44,559 nt of DNA. Origin: Planctomycetota bacterium (GTDB taxonomy: Bacteria > Planctomycetota > Phycisphaerae > WQYP01). The position numbers and the translations under genes are program-made. The stretch spans positions 1 through 44,559 of the forward strand of contig JAKBCC010000015.1 of NCBI GenBank assembly GCA_021808105.1, in the 5' to 3' direction. Each line of letters begins with the position of its first letter. Positions within the stretch are counted from its first letter, which is position 1. Below, one piece after another: positions 29,948 through 37,905 of this stretch. The notes below the pieces were generated by a model. The model was not told the origin of the DNA. It saw only the letters and a list, made by a program, of their open reading frames with translations, and did no database searches.

Positions 29948-31319
29948 GGGCGGCCTCCTTGCTGCCTGGCGCGGCGGAAACCGCAGCCGCATCAGAATAA
30001 TCATGGCGCTGGTCGATCATGCGTTTAAGCTTGCGATCATGACGCAGAGAGCCGGGCGGATGCAGGACCACGCACAAATCAAATATGCCGATATCCAGGT
30101 TTTTGGTCAAATCCGGATACTGCAAGCGCATTTGCTGTTGGATGTCCCTTCGCACCTGCTGGTCATCGGTGCGCAGGCTTTCCACGTTAATTTCCATCAG
30201 TTCGCGTAAACCATCGAGTTTGAAAACCACCTGCCAGTCATGCGTTAAGCCTTCCACACGCCGCAGAATATTTTCAAACAGCAGGGGATATAAATTGCCC
30301 CCGCTGGCGACGATCAATTCGTCACGCCGGCCGCGCAGGCGGCTCATACGCATGCCCTTGAGGCCGCAGGGGCATGGTTCGGGAATCAGTCGCGTGATAT
30401 CCCGCATGCGATACCGCACCAGCGGCATAACCGTGCGCCGCAACGTGGTAAACACCAGCTCCCCCAGCCCGCCGCTGTCCGGTTCTATGATCTCCGAATA
30501 AAAATCGGTATCGTCCAGATGGTAAACGTCCGGCTCATCACAAGGTTGATATCCCAGGCCGCTGCCAAGTTCCACGCTGCCATAGCACATGCGTACTTTA
30601 GCGCCCTGCCACACCCGGTTCATCCATCCGATGGCCTCGCGCGGCATTTCCTCGGCTCCGCCAATAAGCAGCTTCATCGGTACGCTGCCGTGTTCTTCCG
30701 CGAGTTCCGTCAAACGTATCAGCCATGTCGGTTCACCCATGATGACATTAAACTCATACTGCTTGAGCCGCCGATAGACCTCCAGCGGATCAACTTTTCC
30801 AAAGGCCATGCAAAAGCACCTGGTCCTCATCAGAGCGTTATGCACCAGCATGCCGGGAATCCACATGGAAAAATCAAACGCGTTGGCCACCCGATCGGTT
30901 GATCGCAGCCCCATTACCCGCAAGCCTGCCGCATCAATTTGGGCAATTTGTGATAACTCATGTTGATCATAATAAATCTGCTTATTTTTTCCGCTGGTCC
31001 CGGAAGATTCAAAAACAATATTGGGCGCCCGACAGATGAAAGCCTTGGGGTCTGCGATAATATCTTCAGGCATGGTATAAAAATCACCGAGATCTGCCGG
31101 CGTGCGAACTTTAGCCGGATCAATGCCCCGATCCTGAAACGCCTGACGATAAAATTCGCTGTGCCGGCTGACATATTTTACAACCTGCCGAAAACGCTGC
31201 GCGCGAAGTCGCGCCACGACCCATTGAGGCGTGGTTTGGTAGATCCGCGCCAGGGCCGCCGGACTAAGCTGGTCTGCAAAAAAGTCTACCGGATTCAATG
31301 TCAGATACCACCCTTTCAA
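29937..31319 (-). CDS. Adenylate-forming ligase, PaaK/CapK-like
   Basis: A 460-residue ANL-superfamily protein. The phosphate loop is VFESSGTSGKNKQIYYD, followed by MLIGG-type strand LLIGGAEEMPREA, the YGSVELGSG motif (A5), MPLVRYRMRDITRL and GRRDELIVASGGNLYP in the C-terminal domain. A CPCG pair in between resembles the zinc-type loop of phenylacetate-CoA ligases. It should activate a carboxylic acid as acyl-AMP and pass it to CoA or an amine; the substrate is unknown. Lies 37 bases after the aminotransferase and overlaps the SGNH gene. Confidence 0.88.
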   Translation of the reverse strand: MKGWYLTLNPVDFFADQLSPAALARIYQTTPQWVVARLRAQRFRQVVKYVSRHSEFYRQAFQDRGIDPAKVRTPADLGDFYTMPEDIIADPKAFICRAPNIVFESSGTSGKNKQIYYDQHELSQIAQIDAAGLRVMGLRSTDRVANAFDFSMWIPGMLVHNALMRTRCFCMAFGKVDPLEVYRRLKQYEFNVIMGEPTWLIRLTELAEEHGSVPMKLLIGGAEEMPREAIGWMNRVWQGAKVRMCYGSVELGSGLGYQPCDEPDVYHLDDTDFYSEIIEPDSGGLGELVFTTLRRTVMPLVRYRMRDITRLIPEPCPCGLKGMRMSRLRGRRDELIVASGGNLYPLLFENILRRVEGLTHDWQVVFKLDGLRELMEINVESLRTDDQQVRRDIQQQMRLQYPDLTKNLDIGIFDLCVVLHPPGSLRHDRKLKRMIDQRHDYSDAAAVSAAPGSKEAAHAG

Positions 31320-31356
31320 ACTTCCGCTGCTTGTTACCGCGGCTTTAAGCGTGTTT

Positions 31357-32712
31357 CTATCGCACGGCTTTCATGGCCTGCCCGATAGCCTGCGTCGTAA
31401 ATTCCAAATCCTCCGCGCTGTGTGCGGCGCTGACAAACCAGCACGCTGAGCCGGAACTGTTGACATGCACGCCCTGCATCAGCAACGAATGCCGGAATGC
31501 CGCGTAGCGTTGTGTGTTCACCTTTAACAAGTCCCGATAATGTTTCAACGCATGGCCGTCCTCGTTAAACAGCACCTGGAACATACTGCCCACGCCCTGC
31601 ACCACGCAGGGAATATCAGCATCCCTGGCAGCCCGGCGAATCGCTTCCATGCAGCTTAGGCCATGGCTGTGAATATTTTCCAGTGTTCCAGGCTCATTTA
31701 TCTTGCGCAGGGTATAAAGTGCGGCAGCCGAGCACAATGGATTGCCGTTGTACGTGCCGCCATGTTTTACAATATTGGTGCCCACCTGTTCCATAATCAC
31801 CCGGCGGCCCGCAAAAGCGCTGATGGGAAATCCGCCGCCGATGGCTTTACTGAATATTGTCAAATCCGGCGTAACGCCAAAATACTGTGCCGCTCCGCCG
31901 CGTGCCAGGCGAAAGCCCGTGACAATTTCATCATAAATCAGCAAAATTCCCCGTTTGTCGCACTGCTGGCGCAACCAGGCCAGCATCCCCTCTTCCGGCA
32001 TAATGCAGGCATTGTTAGCAACAATAGGTTCTAAAATAATGGCCGCCGATTGGGCACCGTGCTCATTAAGCAGGCGCTCAATAATGTCCTTGTGATTCCA
32101 TGGCGCAATGATGACATCCCCGCTGACTCCGTCTGGAATACCACGCGAATGCGGGCTGTTATGGGGATGATCCAGCGGGCCGGCTTCCGCAGGCGTGGGG
32201 CGGTTGCTCACGGCCAGTACGTCGATCCAGCCATGATAATGTCCCTCAAATTTTATAATCCGGTTGCGCCCGGTAAACCCGCGTGCCGCGCGGATGGCCC
32301 CGCTGATAGCTTCCGATCCGGAATTCGCATAACGCACCAGCTCTGCCCCGGGAGCCATGGCGCAAATTTGTTCAGCCAGTTCCACTTCTACCGTGTTGCA
32401 CGTGCCGAACATCGTGCCGCGCTCAAGTTGTCCCTGCACCGCCGCGACCAAGCCGTCGTCCGCGTGGCCGAGAATCGCACTGCCATAGCTAAGCAGGTAA
32501 TCAATAAATTCATGGCCGTCCACATCCCACACGTGTGATTTTTCCCCCCGGTCAATGTACAGCGGATAGGGCAGCGGCCCCGTGGTGGAACTGCGGGCCG
32601 AACTGCTGATTCCGCCCGCCAGCACCTGCTTGGCCCGGGCAAACCATCGCTGGGATTGGTTGGTGGCATGAATGTCGGGCAGACCCAGAGGATGTACCAT
32701 CGTTTGTGTCAT
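31357..32712 (-). CDS. Class III aminotransferase, glutamate-1-semialdehyde aminomutase-like
   Basis: A 451-residue PLP enzyme. It shows the GSA-type N-terminus FARAKQVLAGGISSSARSS, the phosphate-binding YANSGSEAISGAIRAAR, the aspartate in LLIYDEIVTGFRLARGG and the Schiff-base lysine in DLTIFSKAIGGGFPISAFAG. True HemL is a housekeeping enzyme for tetrapyrrole synthesis. The neighbours here (M20, PaaK-like, SGNH, exporters) point instead to a dedicated amination in a biosynthetic cluster. It starts four bases after the M20 stop. Confidence 0.88.
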   Translation of the reverse strand: MTQTMVHPLGLPDIHATNQSQRWFARAKQVLAGGISSSARSSTTGPLPYPLYIDRGEKSHVWDVDGHEFIDYLLSYGSAILGHADDGLVAAVQGQLERGTMFGTCNTVEVELAEQICAMAPGAELVRYANSGSEAISGAIRAARGFTGRNRIIKFEGHYHGWIDVLAVSNRPTPAEAGPLDHPHNSPHSRGIPDGVSGDVIIAPWNHKDIIERLLNEHGAQSAAIILEPIVANNACIMPEEGMLAWLRQQCDKRGILLIYDEIVTGFRLARGGAAQYFGVTPDLTIFSKAIGGGFPISAFAGRRVIMEQVGTNIVKHGGTYNGNPLCSAAALYTLRKINEPGTLENIHSHGLSCMEAIRRAARDADIPCVVQGVGSMFQVLFNEDGHALKHYRDLLKVNTQRYAAFRHSLLMQGVHVNSSGSACWFVSAAHSAEDLEFTTQAIGQAMKAVR

Positions 32713-32716
32713 ACGT

Positions 32717-34039
32717 CTATTTTACCGGTAAAGTTGTCCAATGTATTGCACACAGCGCAAATGACAGCGCCGCTTCATGCACCGCTTTAAGTTCCACGAA
32801 TTCATCCGCGCCATGCGCCTGCTCCAGGCTGCCGGGACCCCATACCAGCGTGGGTGTTTGATCCATACCCCAACGAAGGCCCGCTTCGCAACCCGCGTTG
32901 AAACCGGCCCATGGCCTGTTGCGCGTTGTCACACCACGGTCGGTCATCGCCGCCAAAGCACTTTGCGACAAGGGATGTTGTGCGGATAATTCATGCCCGC
33001 CATATTCTTCGGAAAATTCAATTTCCAGGGTGCACCCCCTGCCCTTTCCCTGGTCGTGCAATTCCCCCAGGCGATGCTCAAAGCGATTTTTCCAAATCGC
33101 CAGATCGTCCATCGGCAGCAGTTCCAGGTACCCTGCACACCCGGCTAAATCACAGGTGGCACCTTGCCAATTCCCTCCATCCACACGATCCACTGTAATG
33201 GGCCGCATCACCGGATAGGCCGCGAACAGTGGATTGGGATCAGGCAGGGCGAACTCTTTTTCCATTATTTCCAGGTGCTCCAGCACCTCACGCAAGGCGA
33301 TAATGGCATCCTGTCCCAGCCATTTGACTGTGCCATGCACCGCTTTGCCGTGCAATCGGATGACGAATCTTACGCCGCCGCGTGAGGCATTCCGTGGTTG
33401 TCCCTCCGTGGGTTCCAGGACAATTAATCCATCCGGGTGATAGCCCCGCACATAACTGGTTAAGGTGCCCAACCCCACGCAATCCTCTTCGCCGGGGACA
33501 ATTTCCACCATCACATCGCCTGGTAGGCCGTGCGGATATGTTTTTTTCAGTGCCGTCAGTGCCGCCAGCGCACTGGCCAGCGGACCTTTCACATCGCAAG
33601 CGCCCCGGCCATATATCCGCCCCTCGGCAATTTCCCCTGACCACGGGCCATGGGTCCAGCGCCCTGGATCGCCCGCTGAAATGACATCGCTGTGGGCGTT
33701 AAACATCAGGCTGCGGCCAACGCTGCAACCTGGAAATTTAATAACCAACGTGGGCCGCCCGGCCAGTGGAATGTGTCGCAAGGCCGCCTGCCGATAAGTC
33801 TGAAGCTGCGTTTCTGACGATTCAAATAATTCTGTTTCAAAGTTGTTTTTCGCGGCCCACCGGGCGATAAACATTACCAGATTGCCTTCATCGCCGCTGG
33901 TGGATGGAATCTGCAACAGCTTCGCAAGCAAATCCTCTGTGGCAGGCTGAAGCTCCTGGAGGTATGTTTCCAGTGAGCAGCGCATGTCCGATGAATTTGC
34001 GGGAATTCCTGCGGGTTGAGTCGTGGTTATTCCAGGCAT
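32717..34039 (-). CDS. M20-family metallo-deacylase/peptidase (ArgE/DapE type)
   Basis: A 440-residue protein with the M20 metal set: MFNAHSDVI (first His and catalytic Asp), GACDVKGPLA (bridging Asp), VPGEEDCVG (general base Glu and metal Glu), VLEPTEGQ and the closing GPGSLEQAHGADEFV (last His). A central dimerisation domain begins near 205 (GVRFVIRLHGKAVHG). It hydrolyses an amide or acyl-amino bond, as ArgE, DapE and carboxypeptidase G2 do. In this run it could remove a protecting acyl group from an intermediate. Confidence 0.88.
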   Translation of the reverse strand: MPGITTTQPAGIPANSSDMRCSLETYLQELQPATEDLLAKLLQIPSTSGDEGNLVMFIARWAAKNNFETELFESSETQLQTYRQAALRHIPLAGRPTLVIKFPGCSVGRSLMFNAHSDVISAGDPGRWTHGPWSGEIAEGRIYGRGACDVKGPLASALAALTALKKTYPHGLPGDVMVEIVPGEEDCVGLGTLTSYVRGYHPDGLIVLEPTEGQPRNASRGGVRFVIRLHGKAVHGTVKWLGQDAIIALREVLEHLEIMEKEFALPDPNPLFAAYPVMRPITVDRVDGGNWQGATCDLAGCAGYLELLPMDDLAIWKNRFEHRLGELHDQGKGRGCTLEIEFSEEYGGHELSAQHPLSQSALAAMTDRGVTTRNRPWAGFNAGCEAGLRWGMDQTPTLVWGPGSLEQAHGADEFVELKAVHEAALSFALCAIHWTTLPVK

Positions 34040-34073
34040 AACGCTCGCATTCTTTCGTTCGGCTTAAGGCGGC

Positions 34074-34766
34074 TCAAATCGCGGCCACCTGCGATGTCCA
34101 TGCCCGGTTCATGATCGCGGCAATTTCGTGCAGGCTGTTGTACGGAATACAGGCATGGTTCCGCGCCGCCAATTCTTGCGCCAGGACTCCTTTGGCAAAG
34201 ACCACATCGGCCTGCCGGGACGGGCATATATCACTGCGGCCATCGCCTATGTAAATGGTTTTTCGCCGGTCTACATGCAGTTCCCTGGCGCTGGTGCATT
34301 TGCAATGTGCCGCCGCAGATAAGCAGAATTCCGCTTTGTGCGGGCAGACCAGGTGAAGCTGCTGATGCTTCCGGGCGATGCGATTGGCCCGAATTTCAAT
34401 ATCGCCGACGTTAAAGCGGTTCAGAATTCTGCGAATAAATTTTTCAATGCCGTCACTGAGAATAGCAAACGGGACATGATTTTGCCGAAGCAGCGTGATC
34501 AGGGGGATAAATCCCGGGTCAATGTCCACCTGATCGATAAAATCGTACAGGTCATTATCTGAAATGTCCAAAAGTGAAAATTCTTCCCGCAGGCATTCTT
34601 CCGATCCAATTAACCCGGCTTTCCACCGCTCTTCCACGAGTTTCCATGATTCATTGCGTGAAAATCTGTTCACCAATTCGTCCAGCACATCCTGCCGCGA
34701 GATCGTGCCGTCAAAATCAAACCACACCTGTGCGGCATGGGGTGCAGGTAAAATCAAAGTCTTCAC
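34074..34766 (-). CDS. HAD-IB phosphatase (MtnX/SerB-like)
   Basis: A 230-residue HAD hydrolase: motif I is WFDFDGTISRQDVLDELV with the nucleophile and acid Asp pair (DFDGT), motif II FAILSDGIEKF and motif III YIGDGRSDICPSRQAD. The small helical cap after motif I (about 28-80) places it with phosphoserine phosphatase and MtnX. The start is GTG at 34766 with AAGAGGA upstream. It opens the ten-gene minus-strand run, behind a promoter at 34916-34945 and a leader of about 140 bases. Confidence 0.85.
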   Translation of the reverse strand: MKTLILPAPHAAQVWFDFDGTISRQDVLDELVNRFSRNESWKLVEERWKAGLIGSEECLREEFSLLDISDNDLYDFIDQVDIDPGFIPLITLLRQNHVPFAILSDGIEKFIRRILNRFNVGDIEIRANRIARKHQQLHLVCPHKAEFCLSAAAHCKCTSARELHVDRRKTIYIGDGRSDICPSRQADVVFAKGVLAQELAARNHACIPYNSLHEIAAIMNRAWTSQVAAI

Positions 34767-34915
34767 TATGGAAAATCCTCTTCAAATCAAGCATGGTTTT
34801 TCCGCCCCGCCCGGCTTTATGTCGCCTTCGGGGCTGCTGTGAGAAAACCAATTTTTAATTCTCGATAAACGGGTCTTCCGTCCCATTCATCGCGTGCGTT
34901 CCAAAATCCATTGGT

Positions 34916-34945
34916 ATCTTAGGGCAAGAGGGGGGTGAATATCAA
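34916..34945 (-). promoter_or_regulatory. Housekeeping-type promoter of the biosynthetic run
   Basis: On the minus strand TTGATA and TAAGAT are separated by 18 bases. It would start a transcript near 34909, giving a leader of about 140 bases. I found no known riboswitch pattern in that leader. The rest of 34767-35084 shows no gene. Confidence 0.5.
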
Positions 34946-35084
34946 CCGCAATCAATAGTGGAGAATGGTATCGGGGCGTGGCAATATTTCCGGGCAATGC
35001 GCTGCGCGGGGAAACTTCACATAGCTGCCGGCTATGCCGTGGTAAAGCGCACCCCGCGGGGCGGCCCATGCTTCGGACAGGCTC

Positions 35085-35654
35085 CTACCTGCTTAGTCGC
35101 GCCAGCGATCTGTTCACTGCGTCGATATTAAACGCTTTGGGGTTAAATTTGCCCATCCATTCAGCGACCTCCGCATGGTCGGGATGCTCTTTATCGTTGA
35201 GAATGGCAAGCTGTTCGTAGTATCCCTCCAGACCGCCGCAATCCTCCGGCGGACAGGCCATTTCGCCGTCAGTGCAGACAATTGGCTTTTCTAAAACCGG
35301 GATTACTTTTTCCACGACAATCGTATGCATCCAACTGTCGCCAAAGTCGTATTGGTAAAGGAATTTCTTTCTTTTTCCTATAGCCTTAGCCAGGCTAATT
35401 TTCGAGTCATCTTCACCGGTATCATCAAAGTCCTCGAATGGATGATATCCCGTATATCGCACCTCACCGATTTCAAACTCATGCAGATGGCTATCGTTCC
35501 AACCCATGGCCATCTGAATGACGATGTGCAGGCCTGCAAGGGTAAGATTCGCCGGAACGATGACCCGCCGCCAGATGGACGGCTCGCTTTGAGCCAGCGT
35601 AATCGTCAATTCAAATCCGTTGGTGGAAAACCTGCCGAATCCCTTTTTCGCCAT
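35085..35654 (-). CDS. pRiA4b ORF-3-like protein
   Basis: A 189-residue protein of the plasmid pRiA4b ORF-3 family: LTITLAQSEPSIWRRVIVPA, then LAGLHIVIQMAMGWNDSHLHEFE, FLYQYDFGDSWMHTIVVE and CPPEDCGGLEGYYEQL. The family is common on plasmids and beside transposons and defence genes; its function is not established. Its ribosome binding site AAGGAG lies inside the end of a truncated nucleotidyltransferase copy (35658-35786), so this gene was joined to that locus by recombination. Confidence 0.88.
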   Translation of the reverse strand: MAKKGFGRFSTNGFELTITLAQSEPSIWRRVIVPANLTLAGLHIVIQMAMGWNDSHLHEFEIGEVRYTGYHPFEDFDDTGEDDSKISLAKAIGKRKKFLYQYDFGDSWMHTIVVEKVIPVLEKPIVCTDGEMACPPEDCGGLEGYYEQLAILNDKEHPDHAEVAEWMGKFNPKAFNIDAVNRSLARLSR

Positions 35655-35657
35655 GTT

Positions 35658-35786
35658 CTACTCCTTATCACCTGTGAATCGTGGTCGGCTGTGAAATGCC
35701 ACCGCGTACCCGCCGACAATAACGTACTTAACGCGGGCGGCGTTTAACAACGCGACAAACTCGCGCAAGCCTTTGGGAAGTTTCAT
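35658..35786 (-). pseudogene. Truncated 5' copy of the nucleotidyltransferase gene at 40095-40544
   Basis: Encodes MKLPKGLREFVALLNAARVK then YVIVGGYAVAFHSRPRFTG before breaking into DKE-stop. The first 39 residues match the intact protein at two or three differences, and the DNA match runs from 35666 to 35799 (against 40424-40557), including the GGAGCAACG ribosome binding site. The match stops just before the catalytic DxD aspartates, so the fragment cannot be active. Confidence 0.85.
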
Positions 35787-35802
35787 CGTTGCTCCGTTGT
35801 CC

Positions 35803-36483
35803 TTAATCTATAACCCGATCAAAAATCACCATGGACAGATGGATGCAAGCTTCCGCGACCGCTTGCCAGTTCTGCCAGGGTGCGATCAGATTGCGATATT
35901 CGGCAAGACCTTCCTCACTAAGATCAAACGGCAGGGGATTGGCCAGTTGAATAACCAACTGGAGTGTTGGCGATTCTCCATTGGGTTGCGGATAAAGCGC
36001 ATCCAGCGTTTTCAAGGCGACAACGACCTCAGCGTCCCCCATGTTGGCGGCCAGCGCGACAAAATCCAGATAATCGCGTGTGGCGTTGCGTTTAAGAATT
36101 AGGATTCCCTTGATGCGCAGGATCTCGGCGGGTGTTGGTAATGTTATCACTTCGTCTTGGACAGTAACTTTCGTCGTCTCCAACGGGGATGTGCGTATCA
36201 GTTGCCGCACCCCAGTCTCGATACCATCGAGGCTTCCAAGAATTAATACGGGCCGGTTAACGCGCGCCGTCTTCCATCCAGCAACGGATTCAAGCTCCGC
36301 AAGAACCTGATCGAACCGTGAACGCAAATCAGTGAGGACGTGGTCGGCATCATTTGAGAACCGGTGCCTGGCGTGCATTGCCGACGCGGTACCGCCTACG
36401 AGAACCGCCCCTGGAAGAATCCGCTGAAGTCGGCCGGCGGCCAGCAGCAGCCGCTCCCAGTCAGGTTGAGTGTTGTCGGACAT
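35803..36483 (-). CDS. AbiEii-like nucleotidyltransferase (toxin candidate)
   Basis: A 226-residue protein with a nucleotidyltransferase fold start: GAVLVGGTASAMHARHRFSNDADHVLTDL. The GG-T-A turn and the N-D-A-D pair in place of the usual D-[FILV]-D are the likely metal ligands. Later KGILILKRNATRDYLDFVAL matches the K...R..KD.DF pattern of AbiEii/AbiGii-like toxins. The start overlaps the small upstream gene by 23 bases, the usual antitoxin-toxin layout. Confidence 0.75.
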   Translation of the reverse strand: MSDNTQPDWERLLLAAGRLQRILPGAVLVGGTASAMHARHRFSNDADHVLTDLRSRFDQVLAELESVAGWKTARVNRPVLILGSLDGIETGVRQLIRTSPLETTKVTVQDEVITLPTPAEILRIKGILILKRNATRDYLDFVALAANMGDAEVVVALKTLDALYPQPNGESPTLQLVIQLANPLPFDLSEEGLAEYRNLIAPWQNWQAVAEACIHLSMVIFDRVID

Positions 36484-36682
36484 AATGCATCCAAAAGTGA
36501 TAACGCTGAGCGTAAGGATCCGGCAGATGGGTCTTACAGACTTGAACTACTTTTGCGGCAACCGCTCTATCACCCAGCACGTTCTGCCGCAGCTCTACCC
36601 AATCTTGCCGTCGGCCGCGGGAAATTATGTCATCGATGGCCGCAAGCGTCATGGTCGAAGAATTCAAATGCCGATGCTGCAT
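36461..36682 (-). CDS. Small antitoxin-like partner of the AbiEii-type protein
   Basis: A 73-residue protein, MQHRHLNSSTMTLAAIDDII then a central helix and the conserved end LPDPYAQRYHFWMHYV. I place the start at ATG 36682 because the same ATG and frame are kept in the broken duplicate at 40717-40800 with mostly silent changes. Proteins ending in DPYAQRYHFW are, to my recollection, usual neighbours of AbiEii-like nucleotidyltransferases. The proposed antitoxin role is inference from size and overlap. Confidence 0.65.
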   Translation of the reverse strand: MQHRHLNSSTMTLAAIDDIISRGRRQDWVELRQNVLGDRAVAAKVVQVCKTHLPDPYAQRYHFWMHYVRQHST

Positions 36683-36726
36683 CTTAACCAATCCACATTT
36701 AACACAACTTTACAATAACCGAAGGG

Positions 36727-37032
36727 ACTATCCCGTCAAACCAGCACGGCGATTCCATCTGGGCGGGACAAATTTCCGGGCCATATCGCCGCACGAGGAA
36801 CGGTCACATATCCGCCGGCTTTGCCCGCAATGGAACGCACGATAAAAGCATTCCGACGCGCCGCGACCAAACACTGCGATTTGCCCCCTGATTTAGCGCT
36901 ATCTCGGCACTGCAGGGAAAAATTGCTGCGTCCAAGACGACTGGGGAGATCGGCGTTTTTGAAAACTCCATTCTTACGGGTACAATTTATCCGTTATCCA
37001 CCGACTGTCGACGGATCATAGAAAGGATATTC
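36727..37032. promoter_or_regulatory. Control region of the type II R-M operon
   Basis: No gene seen. An imperfect inverted repeat ATCCACCGACTGTCGACGGAT (given as positions 36996-37016, arms ATCCaCCGAC and GTCGaCGGAT) lies just before the GAAAGGATATTC ribosome binding site of the methyltransferase. It is placed where R-M operons carry control sites, but no C-protein gene is present. Confidence 0.35.
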
Positions 37033-37905
37033 ATGAGTAGAGAGACAATCGAATTTTTCGGTGACGATGTCACCGACCTCTATTGGGGCGACGCTTTGGA
37101 TGTGTTGCGGGAACGTATCCCGGATGAATCCGTCGACCTGATTTTTGCCGACCCGCCCTACAATATCGGGAAGGTATTCGGCAACTTTCTGGATCGCTGG
37201 CCCTCAGATGAGGCTTATGCTCAATGGTGCTATCAGTGGTTGGAGTTATGCCTGCGGAAGCTCAAAGCGCACGGCAGTATTTACGTGATGACAAGCACCC
37301 AATCCATGCCTTTCCTTGATTTGTACCTGCGGGATCGATCCCTGATTCTTTCACGCATCGTCTGGCACTATGATAGTTCCGGTGTTCAGGCTAAGAACTA
37401 CTTCGGATCGCTCTATGAGCCGATTCTGTTTTGCGTAAAAGATGCATGTCACTACACCTTTAACCCCGATGCTATAAAGGTGGAGGCTCGGACCGGTTCC
37501 CAACGCAAACTCATTGATTACCGGAAGCCGGTTCCGACGCAATACAACACCGAAAAGGTGCCCGGCAACGTCTGGTATTTCCCCCGTGTGCGTTACCGTA
37601 TGGATGAATATGAGCAGCATCCGTCGCAAAAGCCCGAAAGTCTTATTGAACGTATCATCAAGGCGTCAAGTAACGAGGGCGATATCGTGCTGGATCCGTT
37701 TGCCGGAACATTTACCACGGGTGCAGTTGCCAAACGTCTTGGTCGGAAAAGTATAAGCATTGAGCGAGAGGAGGAGTATATTCCGGTCGGTCTGCGTCGA
37801 CTGGGTTTAGCCAAGAACTTCCAAGGTAGACCAATTGCAGCTCCAACCAAGACTTTTGCTCGCGCCTGCACTGAAAAAGGCGAGGGACTTTTTGGGATCG
37901 CCTGA
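37033..37905 (+). CDS. Type II DNA methyltransferase, beta class (N6-adenine or N4-cytosine)
   Basis: A 290-residue enzyme. The catalytic motif IV DPPYNIGK comes early (about residue 37), and the SAM-binding motif I DPFAGTFTTGAVAKRLGRK comes near the C-terminus, the order that defines beta-class amino-methyltransferases. The piece VWYFPRVRYRMDEYEQHPSQKPESLIERII is typical of this group. DPPY favours adenine-N6. GAAAGGA precedes the ATG. It ends directly against the endonuclease gene with no spacer. Confidence 0.92.
   Translation: MSRETIEFFGDDVTDLYWGDALDVLRERIPDESVDLIFADPPYNIGKVFGNFLDRWPSDEAYAQWCYQWLELCLRKLKAHGSIYVMTSTQSMPFLDLYLRDRSLILSRIVWHYDSSGVQAKNYFGSLYEPILFCVKDACHYTFNPDAIKVEARTGSQRKLIDYRKPVPTQYNTEKVPGNVWYFPRVRYRMDEYEQHPSQKPESLIERIIKASSNEGDIVLDPFAGTFTTGAVAKRLGRKSISIEREEEYIPVGLRRLGLAKNFQGRPIAAPTKTFARACTEKGEGLFGIA

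Noticed and set aside
31357..32712. Housekeeping HemL (tetrapyrrole synthesis)
   Set aside because: The enzyme family fits, but its coupling to M20, PaaK-like and SGNH genes makes a dedicated pathway more likely; symbol not assigned.
34767..34909. Riboswitch in the leader of the biosynthetic cluster
   Set aside because: The leader is long and GC-rich in part, but I could not match SAM, cobalamin, TPP, glycine or other known cores.
36821..37021. A 66-codon plus frame before the R-M operon
   Set aside because: No ribosome binding site, Arg/Pro-rich composition and no family resemblance; lies in the control region.
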